From the NCBI GenBank assembly GCA_902787365.1, contig CADAGC010000021.1, positions 1 to 46,719 of the forward strand: a DNA stretch of 46,719 nucleotides, written 5' to 3'. This document shows, piece after piece, positions 1 to 7,194 of the stretch. A program made the position numbers and the translations under genes. The notes below the pieces were generated by a model that saw only the letters and a list, made by a program, of their open reading frames with translations, was not told where the DNA came from and did no database searches. Source of the DNA: an uncultured Ruminococcus sp. GTDB lineage: Bacteria; Bacillota; Clostridia; Oscillospirales; Ruminococcaceae. Position 1 is the stretch's first letter; each line of letters begins with the position of its first letter.

Positions 1-1
1 G

Positions 2-1192
2 AAATCTATGCTTCAAAAAATGTTCCCGCAAAATGGTGAGAGTGTTCCGGAAATCAGATTCGCCGGATTTACCGATGCTTGGGAACAGCGTAAGTTAGGT
101 GATGTGTTCGTAGAATACTCTGAAAAAGGTCACGATGAACTACCTCCGCTTACAATTATTCAGGGTAAAGGTACTATCCTTAGAGAAGAATCTGAGCGTA
201 ACCTTATATATGATAAATCTGGATTGAAGAATTATAAACTTGTCAATCAAGATGATTTTATTCTTCACTTACGTTCCTTTGAGGGAGGCTTAGAAAAGGC
301 TAATTCACGGGGAATTGTGAGTCCTGCCTATCATATTTTCCACGGTGAAAATGCTGATACAAGATTTTATTATCCGTTTTTCAGGTCTAAAAATTTCATT
401 TCGGTTTTGCTGAAACCACACGTTTATGGTATCCGTGATGGTAAAAGCATTGACGTGGAAGGAATGAAAACTATTGATATTCCTTACCCGACAATTGAAG
501 AACAGAATAAGATTGGCGACTATTTTGCTCGTCTTGATTCCCTTATCACCCTTCATCAGCGTGAGTATTTTTTGTTCGATTTTAGCGGTGAAAGTGCTAA
601 AACAGCTCAATATACACTTTCTTGGGAACAGCGTAAGCTGTCTGAAATATCCGAAAAAGTATCTAAGAAAAATCAATATATGGTGGTTGATGAGGTGTTT
701 ACTAACTCTGCGGAGTTTGGCATAATATCACAGAGAGACTACTTCGACAAGGATATTGCAAACAGCGAAAACATAGACGGTTATTATATTGTTGAGCCTA
801 ATGACTTTGTATATAATCCTCGCATTTCCACTCTCGCTCCATTCGGTCCGGTAAGACGAAATAAGCTCGATAAATCGGGAGCAATGTCGCCTTTGTACTA
901 TGTCTTTCGGACACATAATGTGGATTGTGGATACCTTGAATATTTCTTCAAGACCAACAGGTGGCATAGCTTTATGCACCTTAACGGAAACTCTGGCGCA
1001 AGGTCTGATAGATTTGCAATTCGTGATGAAGTTTTCAGGGATATGCCAATTTCTATGCCACAAGATATAGTGGAGCAGAAAAAGGTAAGCGACTTCTTTT
1101 CCACGCTTGAACTGGCAATCACCCTTCATCAGCGTAAATGTATAAATATATTTATATTATACCACAGAAAGCTATGCTTTTCAATAGATTAA
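2..1192 (+). CDS. hsdS: Type I restriction-modification specificity subunit (HsdS), 5' end cut by window
   Basis: HsdS chooses the DNA target of a Type I enzyme and docks the HsdM and HsdR subunits. Two target-recognition domains are visible, about residues 20-190 and 205-385 counted from the ATG at 8. Each opens with a WEQRKL motif and ends in a conserved TLHQR segment. The reading frame stays open to the left edge, and the first residues (MLQKMFPQNGESVPEIRF) resemble the linker usually found between HsdS domains, so the true start is probably outside the window; hsdM and hsdR would lie there too. The second TLHQRK is followed by an odd hydrophobic tail (CINIFILYHRK) rather than the usual LEKLQ-type helix, and the central helix after the first TLHQR is also atypical. 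Both oddities start at a repeat, suggesting recombined or decayed ends. The family call is solid; an intact function is uncertain. Confidence 0.85.
   Translation, partial: KSMLQKMFPQNGESVPEIRFAGFTDAWEQRKLGDVFVEYSEKGHDELPPLTIIQGKGTILREESERNLIYDKSGLKNYKLVNQDDFILHLRSFEGGLEKANSRGIVSPAYHIFHGENADTRFYYPFFRSKNFISVLLKPHVYGIRDGKSIDVEGMKTIDIPYPTIEEQNKIGDYFARLDSLITLHQREYFLFDFSGESAKTAQYTLSWEQRKLSEISEKVSKKNQYMVVDEVFTNSAEFGIISQRDYFDKDIANSENIDGYYIVEPNDFVYNPRISTLAPFGPVRRNKLDKSGAMSPLYYVFRTHNVDCGYLEYFFKTNRWHSFMHLNGNSGARSDRFAIRDEVFRDMPISMPQDIVEQKKVSDFFSTLELAITLHQRKCINIFILYHRKLCFSID
78..1135 (+). repeat. Paired direct repeats inside hsdS
   Basis: A 17-bp repeat (cttgggaacagcgtaag) occurs at 78-94 and 621-637, and an 18-bp repeat (atcacccttcatcagcgt) at 545-562 and 1118-1135. 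They encode the conserved WEQRK and ITLHQR segments flanking each target-recognition domain. Such repeats are the known sites of domain shuffling in phase-variable hsdS loci; shuffling here is inferred. Confidence 0.8.
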
Positions 1193-1337
1193 GTGCTATT
1201 TTTACCCATTATTATGGTGTTTTTCAATAATAACAGGTCAAAATGACCACATCAACTGTGTATATATAATTACTTTCAATAAAACAAATAAGTATTAAGC
1301 ATATCTTGACTATACCAATAATGCATAAAAACATCAA

Positions 1338-1370
1338 AAATGAGCCTCGGTTTTTGACCTTGGCTCATTT
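1338..1370. terminator. Bidirectional terminator between hsdS and the Fic fragment
   Basis: Perfect 9-bp inverted repeat AAATGAGCC (1338-1346) and GGCTCATTT (1362-1370) with a 15-nt loop. T-rich sequence follows on both strands, so it can serve the plus-strand hsdS and the minus-strand gene ending at 1381. Confidence 0.6.
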
Positions 1371-1380
1371 GTCTTTATTC

Positions 1381-1686
1381 CTAAAGTATCCGCAGATACA
1401 TATCCAGTCGTGAGTTGATATACCCCGCAAACTGCTTCTCCATAGCGGAGAGATCGTGCTTGATATGATACGCATCAAAAGCATTGTAATATGAAAGACT
1501 GTCTGAAAACTTGAAGCCGATCGGCGGGTATCCGGCTTTCATTAGCTCGAGGTTTACAAGTAGACTCCTTGTCCTTCCATTTCCGTATTGGAACAATATC
1601 AACCTCTGCGGAATAATATTTTCAGAATTAGCGGAATAATAGTGTGGTGGTAGTATTATTGCACATCTTTCTTGACTATCACCCAA
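1381..1686 (-). pseudogene. Fic-family C-terminal fragment
   Basis: The 101-codon frame matches the end of Fic/DOC proteins: YGNGRTRSLLVNLELMKAG corresponds to the active-site loop (HPFxxGNGRxxR), followed by a typical YPPI-YYNAFDAYH-RLDMYL tail. Fic enzymes transfer AMP or other phosphate groups to proteins. Here the HPF part of the motif reads ILF, so the catalytic His is missing, and everything upstream of the motif is absent. The upstream residues (MGDSQERCAI) do not look like Fic and overlap the end of the next minus-strand gene in another frame. I read this as a decayed remnant joined to unrelated sequence. An unusual small protein is possible but less likely. Confidence 0.65.
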
Positions 1687-2081
1687 TAATATGATATGGA
1701 GACTACAGTTAGATCTGTAGCCTCCAAAACTATATGCGGAACAAACACTATATTCCTATCGATTTTGATCTCATACTCAAATACAAAGCATACCCTTCGG
1801 GAAATAGAAACACAATCAAAACCTACCACAGGATTACCATCCATCATACAAGGCTTGGCTCCAAGTACTTTGAGTATTTCCTTGATTTCTTTGCAAGCGT
1901 AAATATCTACAAGGAAAGTATTGCAAGGAGCAGAATACTCTAAATGCGGATTGTACGACACTGTGACATACGGCTCACCGGTTTTTCTAAAAGCCTTAAC
2001 GGCCAACAAAGGGCTGTTAAGCTGATACACGCTGATCTTAAAAACCAACTCTTCATTACAAACTTTATATATTTCTTTCAT
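1656..2081 (-). CDS. DUF4313-like mobile-element protein, altered C terminus
   Basis: A 141-residue frame with a good start: GGAG sits 9 nt before the ATG at 2081. The first 90 or so residues (MKEIYKVCNEELVFKISVYQ, then AVKAFRKTGEPYVTVSYN) resemble the small DUF4313 proteins common on conjugative elements of gut Firmicutes; their function is unknown. From about residue 95 the sequence turns hydrophobic and unlike that family, and the end overlaps the Fic fragment by 31 nt in another frame, so the 3' part may be replaced or frameshifted. No membrane segment or catalytic motif is clear. The family call is tentative and based on pattern only. Confidence 0.5.
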   Translation of the reverse strand: MKEIYKVCNEELVFKISVYQLNSPLLAVKAFRKTGEPYVTVSYNPHLEYSAPCNTFLVDIYACKEIKEILKVLGAKPCMMDGNPVVGFDCVSISRRVCFVFEYEIKIDRNIVFVPHIVLEATDLTVVSISYYWVIVKKDVQ

Positions 2082-2113
2082 TATATTTTACTCCATAAAT
2101 TTTATAATTTTGC

Positions 2114-2932
2114 ATGCTCTCTAAAGTATCTGTTATTAATTCTCTAATCCATATGATACTGAAACAGGCTGAAAGTGAGCTGTTGATACCTTATAATCCG
2201 GCTGCCAGAGCCAAGTCGCCAAAGGTTCAAAAAACTCATGCTAATTTCTTTAATACTGATCAGCTATGTGATATATTAAATGTAGTTGATGATCTGCCAA
2301 TAAAATGGAAAACACTAGTGAATCTTTTGATCGTTTTGGGCGGTCGGCGTGGCGAGGTTTTAGGTATAAACTGGGCAAATGTTGACTTTGATTTGAAGCG
2401 TATATACATCAACAAATGCGTCTATTACGAACCAGATATAGGACTATATATCGATAAGCCCAAAAACGAAAAATCGGTAAGATATATTAATCTTACCGAT
2501 AAGATGATTGATCTGTTGAAGCAGTATAAAAAGGAGTATTATGATCCTTTAAAACAGTCGTGCATTGATACATGGAATAGTACAAAATCGCTGCAAGGAG
2601 ACATTATAGATGACTTTCTTTTTGTCAAGGACAGCGGCAAAAAAGTAGGTGCTCCCATGCACCCTGACAGCGTCACACAGTACTGCGATAACCTGAGTAA
2701 AAAGCATAATTTACCTCATATTAATCCGCACGCTTTTCGTCATACAGCAGCTAGTTTTTTAATCTTTAATGGTGTTGATACAGTCAGCGTAAGCGGTTAT
2801 TTAGGTCATGCAAGCCCTACGACAACAGAGACAATTTACGCTCATATTTTAGCAGATGCAAGGAGCCGTAATGCAGAAGTGATCGGTGCTGTTTTGGACA
2901 GCATTGATGAAAAAAGATCTGCAAAAAAGTAG
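2114..2932 (+). CDS. Tyrosine recombinase/integrase lacking its N-terminal arm
   Basis: Catalytic domain of a phage/Tn916-type site-specific recombinase. The Arg motif LGGRRGEVLGINW (about residues 75-87), HxxR box HAFRHTAASF (about 209-218), GYLGHASPTTTETIYAH with the His and the nucleophile Tyr near the C terminus are all present. Only 272 residues remain where this family has about 380-400. The frame closes with a stop at 2105, just upstream of the ATG, and no ribosome site is visible. The N-terminal arm-binding domain and part of the core-binding domain are therefore lost; the protein begins in the middle of the core-binding helices (ILKQAESELLIPYNPAARAK). It is the only integrase seen in the element, so excision may depend on another enzyme. 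It could be unexpressed. Confidence 0.85.
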   Translation: MLSKVSVINSLIHMILKQAESELLIPYNPAARAKSPKVQKTHANFFNTDQLCDILNVVDDLPIKWKTLVNLLIVLGGRRGEVLGINWANVDFDLKRIYINKCVYYEPDIGLYIDKPKNEKSVRYINLTDKMIDLLKQYKKEYYDPLKQSCIDTWNSTKSLQGDIIDDFLFVKDSGKKVGAPMHPDSVTQYCDNLSKKHNLPHINPHAFRHTAASFLIFNGVDTVSVSGYLGHASPTTTETIYAHILADARSRNAEVIGAVLDSIDEKRSAKK

Positions 2933-2942
2933 TGCAAAAGTA

Positions 2943-2971
2943 TTGACTCTTAGTATAAAATATGGTATAAT
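2943..2971 (+). promoter_or_regulatory. Sigma-A promoter for the candidate small RNA
   Basis: TTGACT (2943-2948), 17-nt spacer, TATAAT (2966-2971), with a TGG just before the -10 box. Predicted transcription start about 2978. It lies just after the integrase stop and 250 nt before the relaxase gene. Confidence 0.7.
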
Positions 2972-2977
2972 AATTCT

Positions 2978-3066
2978 AGAAAATCAAGCGGTAGCACACC
3001 AAAAACAAAGGTGAAAATCCGTCTATACTCTTGTAATTAGTATGGACGGATTTTCACCTTTTTGTT
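2978..3066 (+). ncRNA. Candidate small RNA of about 90 nt (or relaxase-leader attenuator)
   Basis: The segment begins at the predicted start of a near-consensus promoter and ends in a very strong hairpin with a T run. It holds no credible open frame. About 30 single-stranded nucleotides precede the hairpin. It may be a free small RNA of the mobile element, or a leader in which the hairpin limits read-through into the relaxase gene 150 nt downstream. I do not recognise a known RNA family. The promoter and terminator are seen; the RNA itself is inferred. Confidence 0.45.
3007..3063 (+). terminator. Strong hairpin terminator ahead of the relaxase gene
   Basis: Perfect 17-bp arms AAAGGTGAAAATCCGTC (3007-3023) and its complement (3045-3061), with the arms continuing imperfectly inward. 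T-rich sequence follows. The A-rich left flank could let it work in both directions. Confidence 0.75.
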
Positions 3067-3218
3067 TATTATAAGCCGTCGGCAGACGCCCGAAACGGAG
3101 CAAAGCAGAGTGTGGATTTATCTGGTGCAGACAGATAAGTCCGAGGGCACATACTTATGGTGTCAATCGATGTTAATTGTTAAGTATTATAGGCTGCAAA
3201 TGAAAGGAGTTGGTTGAT
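3067..3218. other. Possible origin of transfer (oriT) upstream of the relaxase
   Basis: This gene-free 152-nt stretch directly precedes a MobV relaxase gene, the usual place for its cognate oriT. It contains a small hairpin, TTATCTG (3118-3124) and CAGATAA (3132-3138). I could not identify a nick-site consensus, so the call rests on position alone. Confidence 0.3.
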
Positions 3219-4367
3219 ATGGGAGTAACCATAGGGATGCCTTGCCTCAAACTCAACAATGCAGGCAGGACAAGCAAACATTGCGGCGATTTTAAAAAGG
3301 TTGCCGAAGAAGCTCTCGCAGAACGTCACGGACGAGATTCTGATATTAATCAGGAGAGAACAAAAGACAATGTGTTATTCGGTTATAAGACCGCTTCAGA
3401 ATTGATAGCATATTCTGATAAACACATGCGAGAACTGACTGAAATACTCAGAAAAAACGGAGAGCGTGGTATAAGGCGTGATGCTGTAAAAATGTGTGTT
3501 ATAATAATCAAGCCTCCCGCTGTCTGGATAGAAAGTCTGAGCAGAGAAAAACAGCTTCAGTTTTTCAACGATTCACTTGAAAAAATTAAAGAGATCGTTG
3601 GCGAAGAAAATGTAAAAGCCGTTGCAATACACTTTGATGAACTAGCACCGCATATGCATGTATTCTGGGAACCTATGACCCCTGATGGACGGCTCTGTGC
3701 GAAGGATATGCACGGGTTAAGATTCTTGGGAAATCTTAATCGAGAAATGCCTAAATATCTTAGGTCCAAGGGTTGGGAAATTGATGATTGCAAAGCTTAT
3801 GACGCAATAGAAGAACAAGAGAAAAAAACAAAGCTTGGCATGGAAGGATATCAAAAATACTTGCAAGAAAAGCGTGCTAAGAACGGGCGAGATAGCTTCA
3901 AATATAAAGCACAAATTGAAGCTGAAAAAGATGACCTCATAAGAACTGTTTCTGTTGAAAAAAACAAAAGTGTGAAATCTATTTTTGGACGAAACAAAGA
4001 AGTGAAAAAAACAGAATCAGAGATTGAATTTGAACAGCTAATCTTATTAGCCCAAGCAGTCCTCGGTGATAAAGATAAATCAGAAAAACACAAAAAAGAA
4101 TTACAAGAATTAAAGGATAATGAGGAGGTGTACATTAGTAAAAAAGCCGAAGAGATTGCTGAAAGAATGATCTCAAAACGAGAACTGGAAGCGATCCGTT
4201 CAGAGAATATAATCAAGGATAAATTATTAAAACTTGAATCGATTATTTCTCAGAATCTTGGTATGTCACTTGATGATTTTATCATCGAAATCACAAAGCA
4301 GAACGATCCAAAAACAATTATAAAAGAAAGGCGGAAAAACCATGAAAAATATCGAGAACAACAGTAA
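3219..4367 (+). CDS. mob: MobV-family relaxase (Pre/Mob plasmid mobilization enzyme)
   Basis: Relaxases of this family nick oriT and pilot the DNA strand into a recipient using a borrowed conjugation channel. The metal-binding signature HFDELAPHMHVFWEP (residues 138-152) fits the MobV HxDExxPHxHxxxxP motif. The N-terminal catalytic region covers about residues 1-210, and the C-terminal 170 residues are Lys/Glu-rich with probable coiled coils, as in the family. I start at ATG 3219, 9 nt after an AAAGGAG site, rather than the in-frame TTG at 3210; the product is 382 residues. No coupling protein or type IV secretion genes are in the window, so the element is mobilizable rather than self-transmissible as far as can be seen. 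The gene overlaps the next one by 26 nt. Confidence 0.9.
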   Translation: MGVTIGMPCLKLNNAGRTSKHCGDFKKVAEEALAERHGRDSDINQERTKDNVLFGYKTASELIAYSDKHMRELTEILRKNGERGIRRDAVKMCVIIIKPPAVWIESLSREKQLQFFNDSLEKIKEIVGEENVKAVAIHFDELAPHMHVFWEPMTPDGRLCAKDMHGLRFLGNLNREMPKYLRSKGWEIDDCKAYDAIEEQEKKTKLGMEGYQKYLQEKRAKNGRDSFKYKAQIEAEKDDLIRTVSVEKNKSVKSIFGRNKEVKKTESEIEFEQLILLAQAVLGDKDKSEKHKKELQELKDNEEVYISKKAEEIAERMISKRELEAIRSENIIKDKLLKLESIISQNLGMSLDDFIIEITKQNDPKTIIKERRKNHEKYREQQ

Positions 4368-4683
4368 ATTGAAAGACATAAATAATGATAACATTAGCAT
4401 CTTGCTTGAATATGAAAAGCCCCATGATCAGATACCGCAGATCAGAACAACAGAAAGTGTTTTATCTCGTAGTTTCCCCGAGTGTTTTTCCATACTTAAA
4501 AATGAAAGAAAAAAAGAAAAAAATATCAACCATATAAAGCTTGAGTGTAATCATTTTTGTGTTCATATTTCCAAAGACTCAGATATGAGCGTAATTAAGT
4601 TCAAGAACGGAGCGTTATCATCAGATGAGTTGGCTGCTTTGCTTTACGATCTTCACAGATCATTTGAACTTTTACTGAAATGA
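4342..4683 (+). CDS. Hypothetical protein overlapping mob
   Basis: 113 residues, not recognised. It starts inside the 3' end of mob after a purine-rich site (AAAGGCGG), so it is probably translationally coupled to it. The N-terminal third is Asn/Asp/Ile-rich and the middle Lys/Glu-rich. The last 45 residues look folded (SVIKFKNGALSSDELAALLY, then a helix LHRSFELLLK). There is no signal peptide or membrane segment. It is the last gene before the attachment site. A role in mobilization is only suggested by position. Confidence 0.6.
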   Translation: MKNIENNSKLKDINNDNISILLEYEKPHDQIPQIRTTESVLSRSFPECFSILKNERKKEKNINHIKLECNHFCVHISKDSDMSVIKFKNGALSSDELAALLYDLHRSFELLLK

Positions 4684-4762
4684 TTTTTTGTGGACTATTT
4701 GTGGACTACTGAGGCAAAAAAATAGGTTATTTTACGATCTGTCACGAAAAGGTGCAATCAAA

Positions 4763-4785
4763 AAAACGCCGTAAATAGGCGTTTT
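4763..4785. terminator. Hairpin after the last element gene
   Basis: AAAACGCC (4763-4770), 7-nt loop, GGCGTTTT (4778-4785). It lies 80 nt after the hypothetical gene. Upstream are two copies of tgtggacta, at about 4689 and 4701, of unknown meaning. Confidence 0.5.
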
Positions 4786-4823
4786 GAGACTGGTTTGAAC
4801 TGAAAGAATAAAATCAAATCTTC

Positions 4824-4869
<46 letters not shown>

Positions 4870-4876
4870 AGTAAAT

Positions 4877-4912
4877 ACGCCGTTTGGAGAGATTCAAGCG
4901 GCGTTATTTTTT
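4877..4912 (+). terminator. Terminator of the original tRNA transcript
   Basis: ACGCCGTTT (4877-4885) pairs with AAGCGGCGT (4896-4904) with one mismatch, followed by a T-rich run. It sits 8 nt after the CCA end, as expected for the chromosomal tRNA unit before integration. Confidence 0.65.
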
Positions 4913-4945
4913 GCCCCAAAAAGGCCAAAAGTTCAATAAAAATCC

Positions 4946-4979
4946 AAAAGCAGGCTGTATTTCAAGCCTGCTTTTTTTA
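4946..4979. terminator. Bidirectional terminator downstream of HPr
   Basis: Perfect 11-bp arms AAAAGCAGGCT (4946-4956) and AGCCTGCTTTT (4965-4975) with an 8-nt loop. A T run follows on the plus strand and a shorter one on the minus strand. It closes the minus-strand unit ending at 4996. Confidence 0.75.
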
Positions 4980-4995
4980 AGTCCTGTCCTGTTTC

Positions 4996-5256
4996 CTAAA
5001 GATTTTCGTCCATATATTTTTTTATGCTCTCAAAGGCCTTCTCTTCGTCCTCGCCTTCAATGGTTATCTTCACCTCGTCGCCTTTCATGGCGCAAAGCCC
5101 CATTACTTTCATAAGCGCTGTACCGTTGACGGGCGGCTTGCCCGCCTTTTCTATCGTCACCTTGCTGCTAAAGGACTTTGCAAGCTTTACTAAATTCCCC
5201 GCAGGCCTTGCGTGCAGGCCTATCTCATTTGCTATGATGTGAGTAAATTCTTTCAT
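4996..5256 (-). CDS. ptsH: HPr-family phosphocarrier protein lacking Ser46
   Basis: HPr relays phosphate from enzyme I to sugar-specific PTS proteins in the cytoplasm. The 86 residues have the usual length and the active-site motif GLHARPAG with the phosphorylatable His. The second regulatory site is changed: where Gram-positive HPr reads VNAKSIMGVMSLG, this protein reads VNGTALMKVMGLC, putting Ala in place of Ser46, the HPr-kinase target needed for CcpA co-repression. The start has a clear GAGGAGG site. It lies 16 nt downstream of the dockerin gene on the same strand and is followed by a terminator, so it probably shares that transcript. No enzyme I or PTS permease is nearby. It may be a PTS HPr that escapes HPr kinase, or a specialised paralogue. 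Confidence 0.9.
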   Translation of the reverse strand: MKEFTHIIANEIGLHARPAGNLVKLAKSFSSKVTIEKAGKPPVNGTALMKVMGLCAMKGDEVKITIEGEDEEKAFESIKKYMDENL

Positions 5257-5272
5257 TGTGAATTCCTCCTCG

Positions 5273-6796
5273 CTATTTGAGCACTACGTTCCATTTAGCA
5301 AGATGCTGCTTTAAGAGTGTCAGATCTTTTACCGTAACATCTCCGTCGCCAGTAACATCAGCATTTGATTTGTTTATTGTCACGTTCCATTTTGCAAGAT
5401 ATTGCTTAAGAACTGTAACGTCTTTGATGTCGATCGCCCCGTCGCCGTTTACATCGCCGGGTATGCGGTCACGCAGATCGTAATCTATCGTGAATATGGC
5501 AGCGCCTGTCTCATCATAGCTGTCAAATGTCGCCTGCTTGCCGTTTGCATATACCTTTGTGTCTTTGGTTATTGCATAGCCCTCATCGCCTAAGAGCCTT
5601 ATCTGAGCGGTGTAGATGTTGTCCTTTACATATGTTTGGCCTACAAAAGCGTTTGCACCTGAATACCAGATAACGACATTGGGCACGAGTACCCACCTTC
5701 TGCGGCTGTATACTCTCGCTTCAAGCTTTGCGCCCGTGGTGCTTGTGGTCGCATTTGTCACACGGGGTTCACCTGCCTTTGGCTCTGTCAGGCTTACATC
5801 TACCTTATTGAGCACGGTCGTCGGTTTAAATTCGACCGAAAAGTCGTAACCCTTAAATCCGCCGGTGTTAAACATATATGTGCTGATGCCGTTTATGGAT
5901 GAGGTCATATCTTTATATTTTGCTGTTTCCCGATCGAGATAATAGCCGTCTTTAAGTATGACGTATATGGTCGCTTTGTATCTCTTGCCCTCTTCAAACA
6001 CCGAGTCTTTATTAACCAGTTTGTTTGTGGCTACGTCTACCCATTGTATACTATATTCTTTTATGCAGTCATCGGCCTTGACCGCACCGCCGTTTATCAC
6101 ATAATTCGCTGTAAAGCCGGGCTTTGTACCCGGAACGGGTGCAGAAACTGTGGCCTTTGTCGAGGTGATGAATGTATTGGGGTTTACATAGTCAAAGCTG
6201 ATCTTTTCGCTTTTTGCGGTGGTAACATGATAGCCTATATCCACACCAGCCGATACCCATAGTTCCATCCTGCCGGAAGGCTCGGCTGCAATGTCTTCGG
6301 CTATGTTTTGGCTTGTCTGGTCTTTAGCGGCAGATGTGCCGCCTGTTCCGCCCGATGTCAGTATTATATTTATACTGTATTCTTCATTGTCGCCGTCAAA
6401 TGCATCCCAGCTTACGTTCAGGTCTTTGTCTATCTTAACGCCTGTTATTTTGTCGGCATTAGCATAATAACCGGTCGCAGGCCTTGTAAGTGCATCGTTG
6501 TAACTGTTATAAGCAGTAACCGCCACTTCATACAAAATGCCCTTTTGGAACTTGTCGCTTACATCTAACTTTGTATTTGTTGCTTTGTAGGTCGTGTTGA
6601 GTTTGCTGCTTGTTACAGCGACTTTGTAATACGCAGCCCCCTCATACGTATCCCAGCTGATGTATTGATTGGTGGGTGTTATATAAAGCCCCGTGATGTT
6701 TCCGAGCGCCTTGGCTCTTATAAAGCTCTCCGGCAGTACCGCCGCAAGTGCTATGACCAGCACAAATGCCGTTATAAGCGAAAAAAGTCTTTTCAT
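5273..6796 (-). CDS. Secreted dockerin-bearing protein with Fn3-like repeats
   Basis: Extracellular protein likely held in a cellulosome-type complex or on the cell surface by a cohesin. It has a signal peptide (residues 1 to about 30: MKRLFSL, hydrophobic core, then RAKA), several beta-sandwich repeats of fibronectin-III style (ITGLYITPTNQYISWDTYE; VKIDKDLNVSWDAFDG), further beta-rich regions, and a C-terminal type I dockerin (about 445-507) with two calcium loops, DVNGDGAIDIKD and DVTGDGDVTVKD. No catalytic domain is recognised; it may bind substrate or scaffold other proteins. I start at ATG 6796, preceded by GGGAGGAAAACGAT, rather than at an in-frame codon 48 nt upstream without a good site. 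HPr follows 16 nt later. Confidence 0.85.
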   Translation of the reverse strand: MKRLFSLITAFVLVIALAAVLPESFIRAKALGNITGLYITPTNQYISWDTYEGAAYYKVAVTSSKLNTTYKATNTKLDVSDKFQKGILYEVAVTAYNSYNDALTRPATGYYANADKITGVKIDKDLNVSWDAFDGDNEEYSINIILTSGGTGGTSAAKDQTSQNIAEDIAAEPSGRMELWVSAGVDIGYHVTTAKSEKISFDYVNPNTFITSTKATVSAPVPGTKPGFTANYVINGGAVKADDCIKEYSIQWVDVATNKLVNKDSVFEEGKRYKATIYVILKDGYYLDRETAKYKDMTSSINGISTYMFNTGGFKGYDFSVEFKPTTVLNKVDVSLTEPKAGEPRVTNATTSTTGAKLEARVYSRRRWVLVPNVVIWYSGANAFVGQTYVKDNIYTAQIRLLGDEGYAITKDTKVYANGKQATFDSYDETGAAIFTIDYDLRDRIPGDVNGDGAIDIKDVTVLKQYLAKWNVTINKSNADVTGDGDVTVKDLTLLKQHLAKWNVVLK

Positions 6797-6825
6797 ATCG
6801 TTTTCCTCCCTGTTATTTATTCCTA

Positions 6826-6919
6826 ATGGGGGCAGGGCCCCCATACCCCCAGGCGCTGACCCACTCGGCGCCTAAAGGGCTTTGGAAACTTTGAAAGGCC
6901 GTAAAGACCTTTCAAAGTT
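6826..6919. other. Two strong hairpins in the leader of the dockerin gene
   Basis: One hairpin has 8-bp arms ATGGGGGC (6826-6833) and GCCCCCAT (6837-6844) with a 3-nt loop; the other has perfect 12-bp arms AACTTTGAAAGG (6887-6898) and CCTTTCAAAGTT (6908-6919). They fill the 143-nt gap between two minus-strand genes. There is no clear T run in the minus direction, so they may be mRNA processing or stability structures. Confidence 0.6.
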
Positions 6920-6939
6920 CCCAAAAAGTCACCTCGGGG

Positions 6940-7194
6940 TCAGCTTTTTGGCCAGCGCCCTTTCGGGCATCTCGTATCCCTCTTCGCCGCCCGCAGCTCT
7001 ACAAAGCAGCCGCATAGGGCGCACATTCCGTTTGTCAGATCGTCGCAGCCCTTGCAGATTTCAAGCCTTGCCTTGCATACCTCGCCGTCAGCCCTTGCGC
7101 TCTCATCAAGCAGGGCTATCCTCTCCTGCACCGAGCGGTAAAGCTCCTCGCCCTCCATATCGGCAAGCAGACAGCGCCTGCATATCACGCTCAC
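6940..7194 (-). CDS. Small Cys-rich protein, DUF6171-like
   Basis: 84 residues with paired cysteines (CRRC, CKGC, CALCGC, and a late single C) that suggest a zinc-binding fold. The arrangement MSVICRRCLLADMEG, then CKARLEICKGCDDL, resembles DUF6171 proteins of clostridia, which have no known function. Its start overlaps the stop of the GH51 gene by 4 nt, a sign of translational coupling. No signal peptide. The family name is from pattern memory; the metal-binding role is inferred. Confidence 0.65.
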   Translation of the reverse strand: MSVICRRCLLADMEGEELYRSVQERIALLDESARADGEVCKARLEICKGCDDLTNGMCALCGCFVELRAAKRDTRCPKGRWPKS

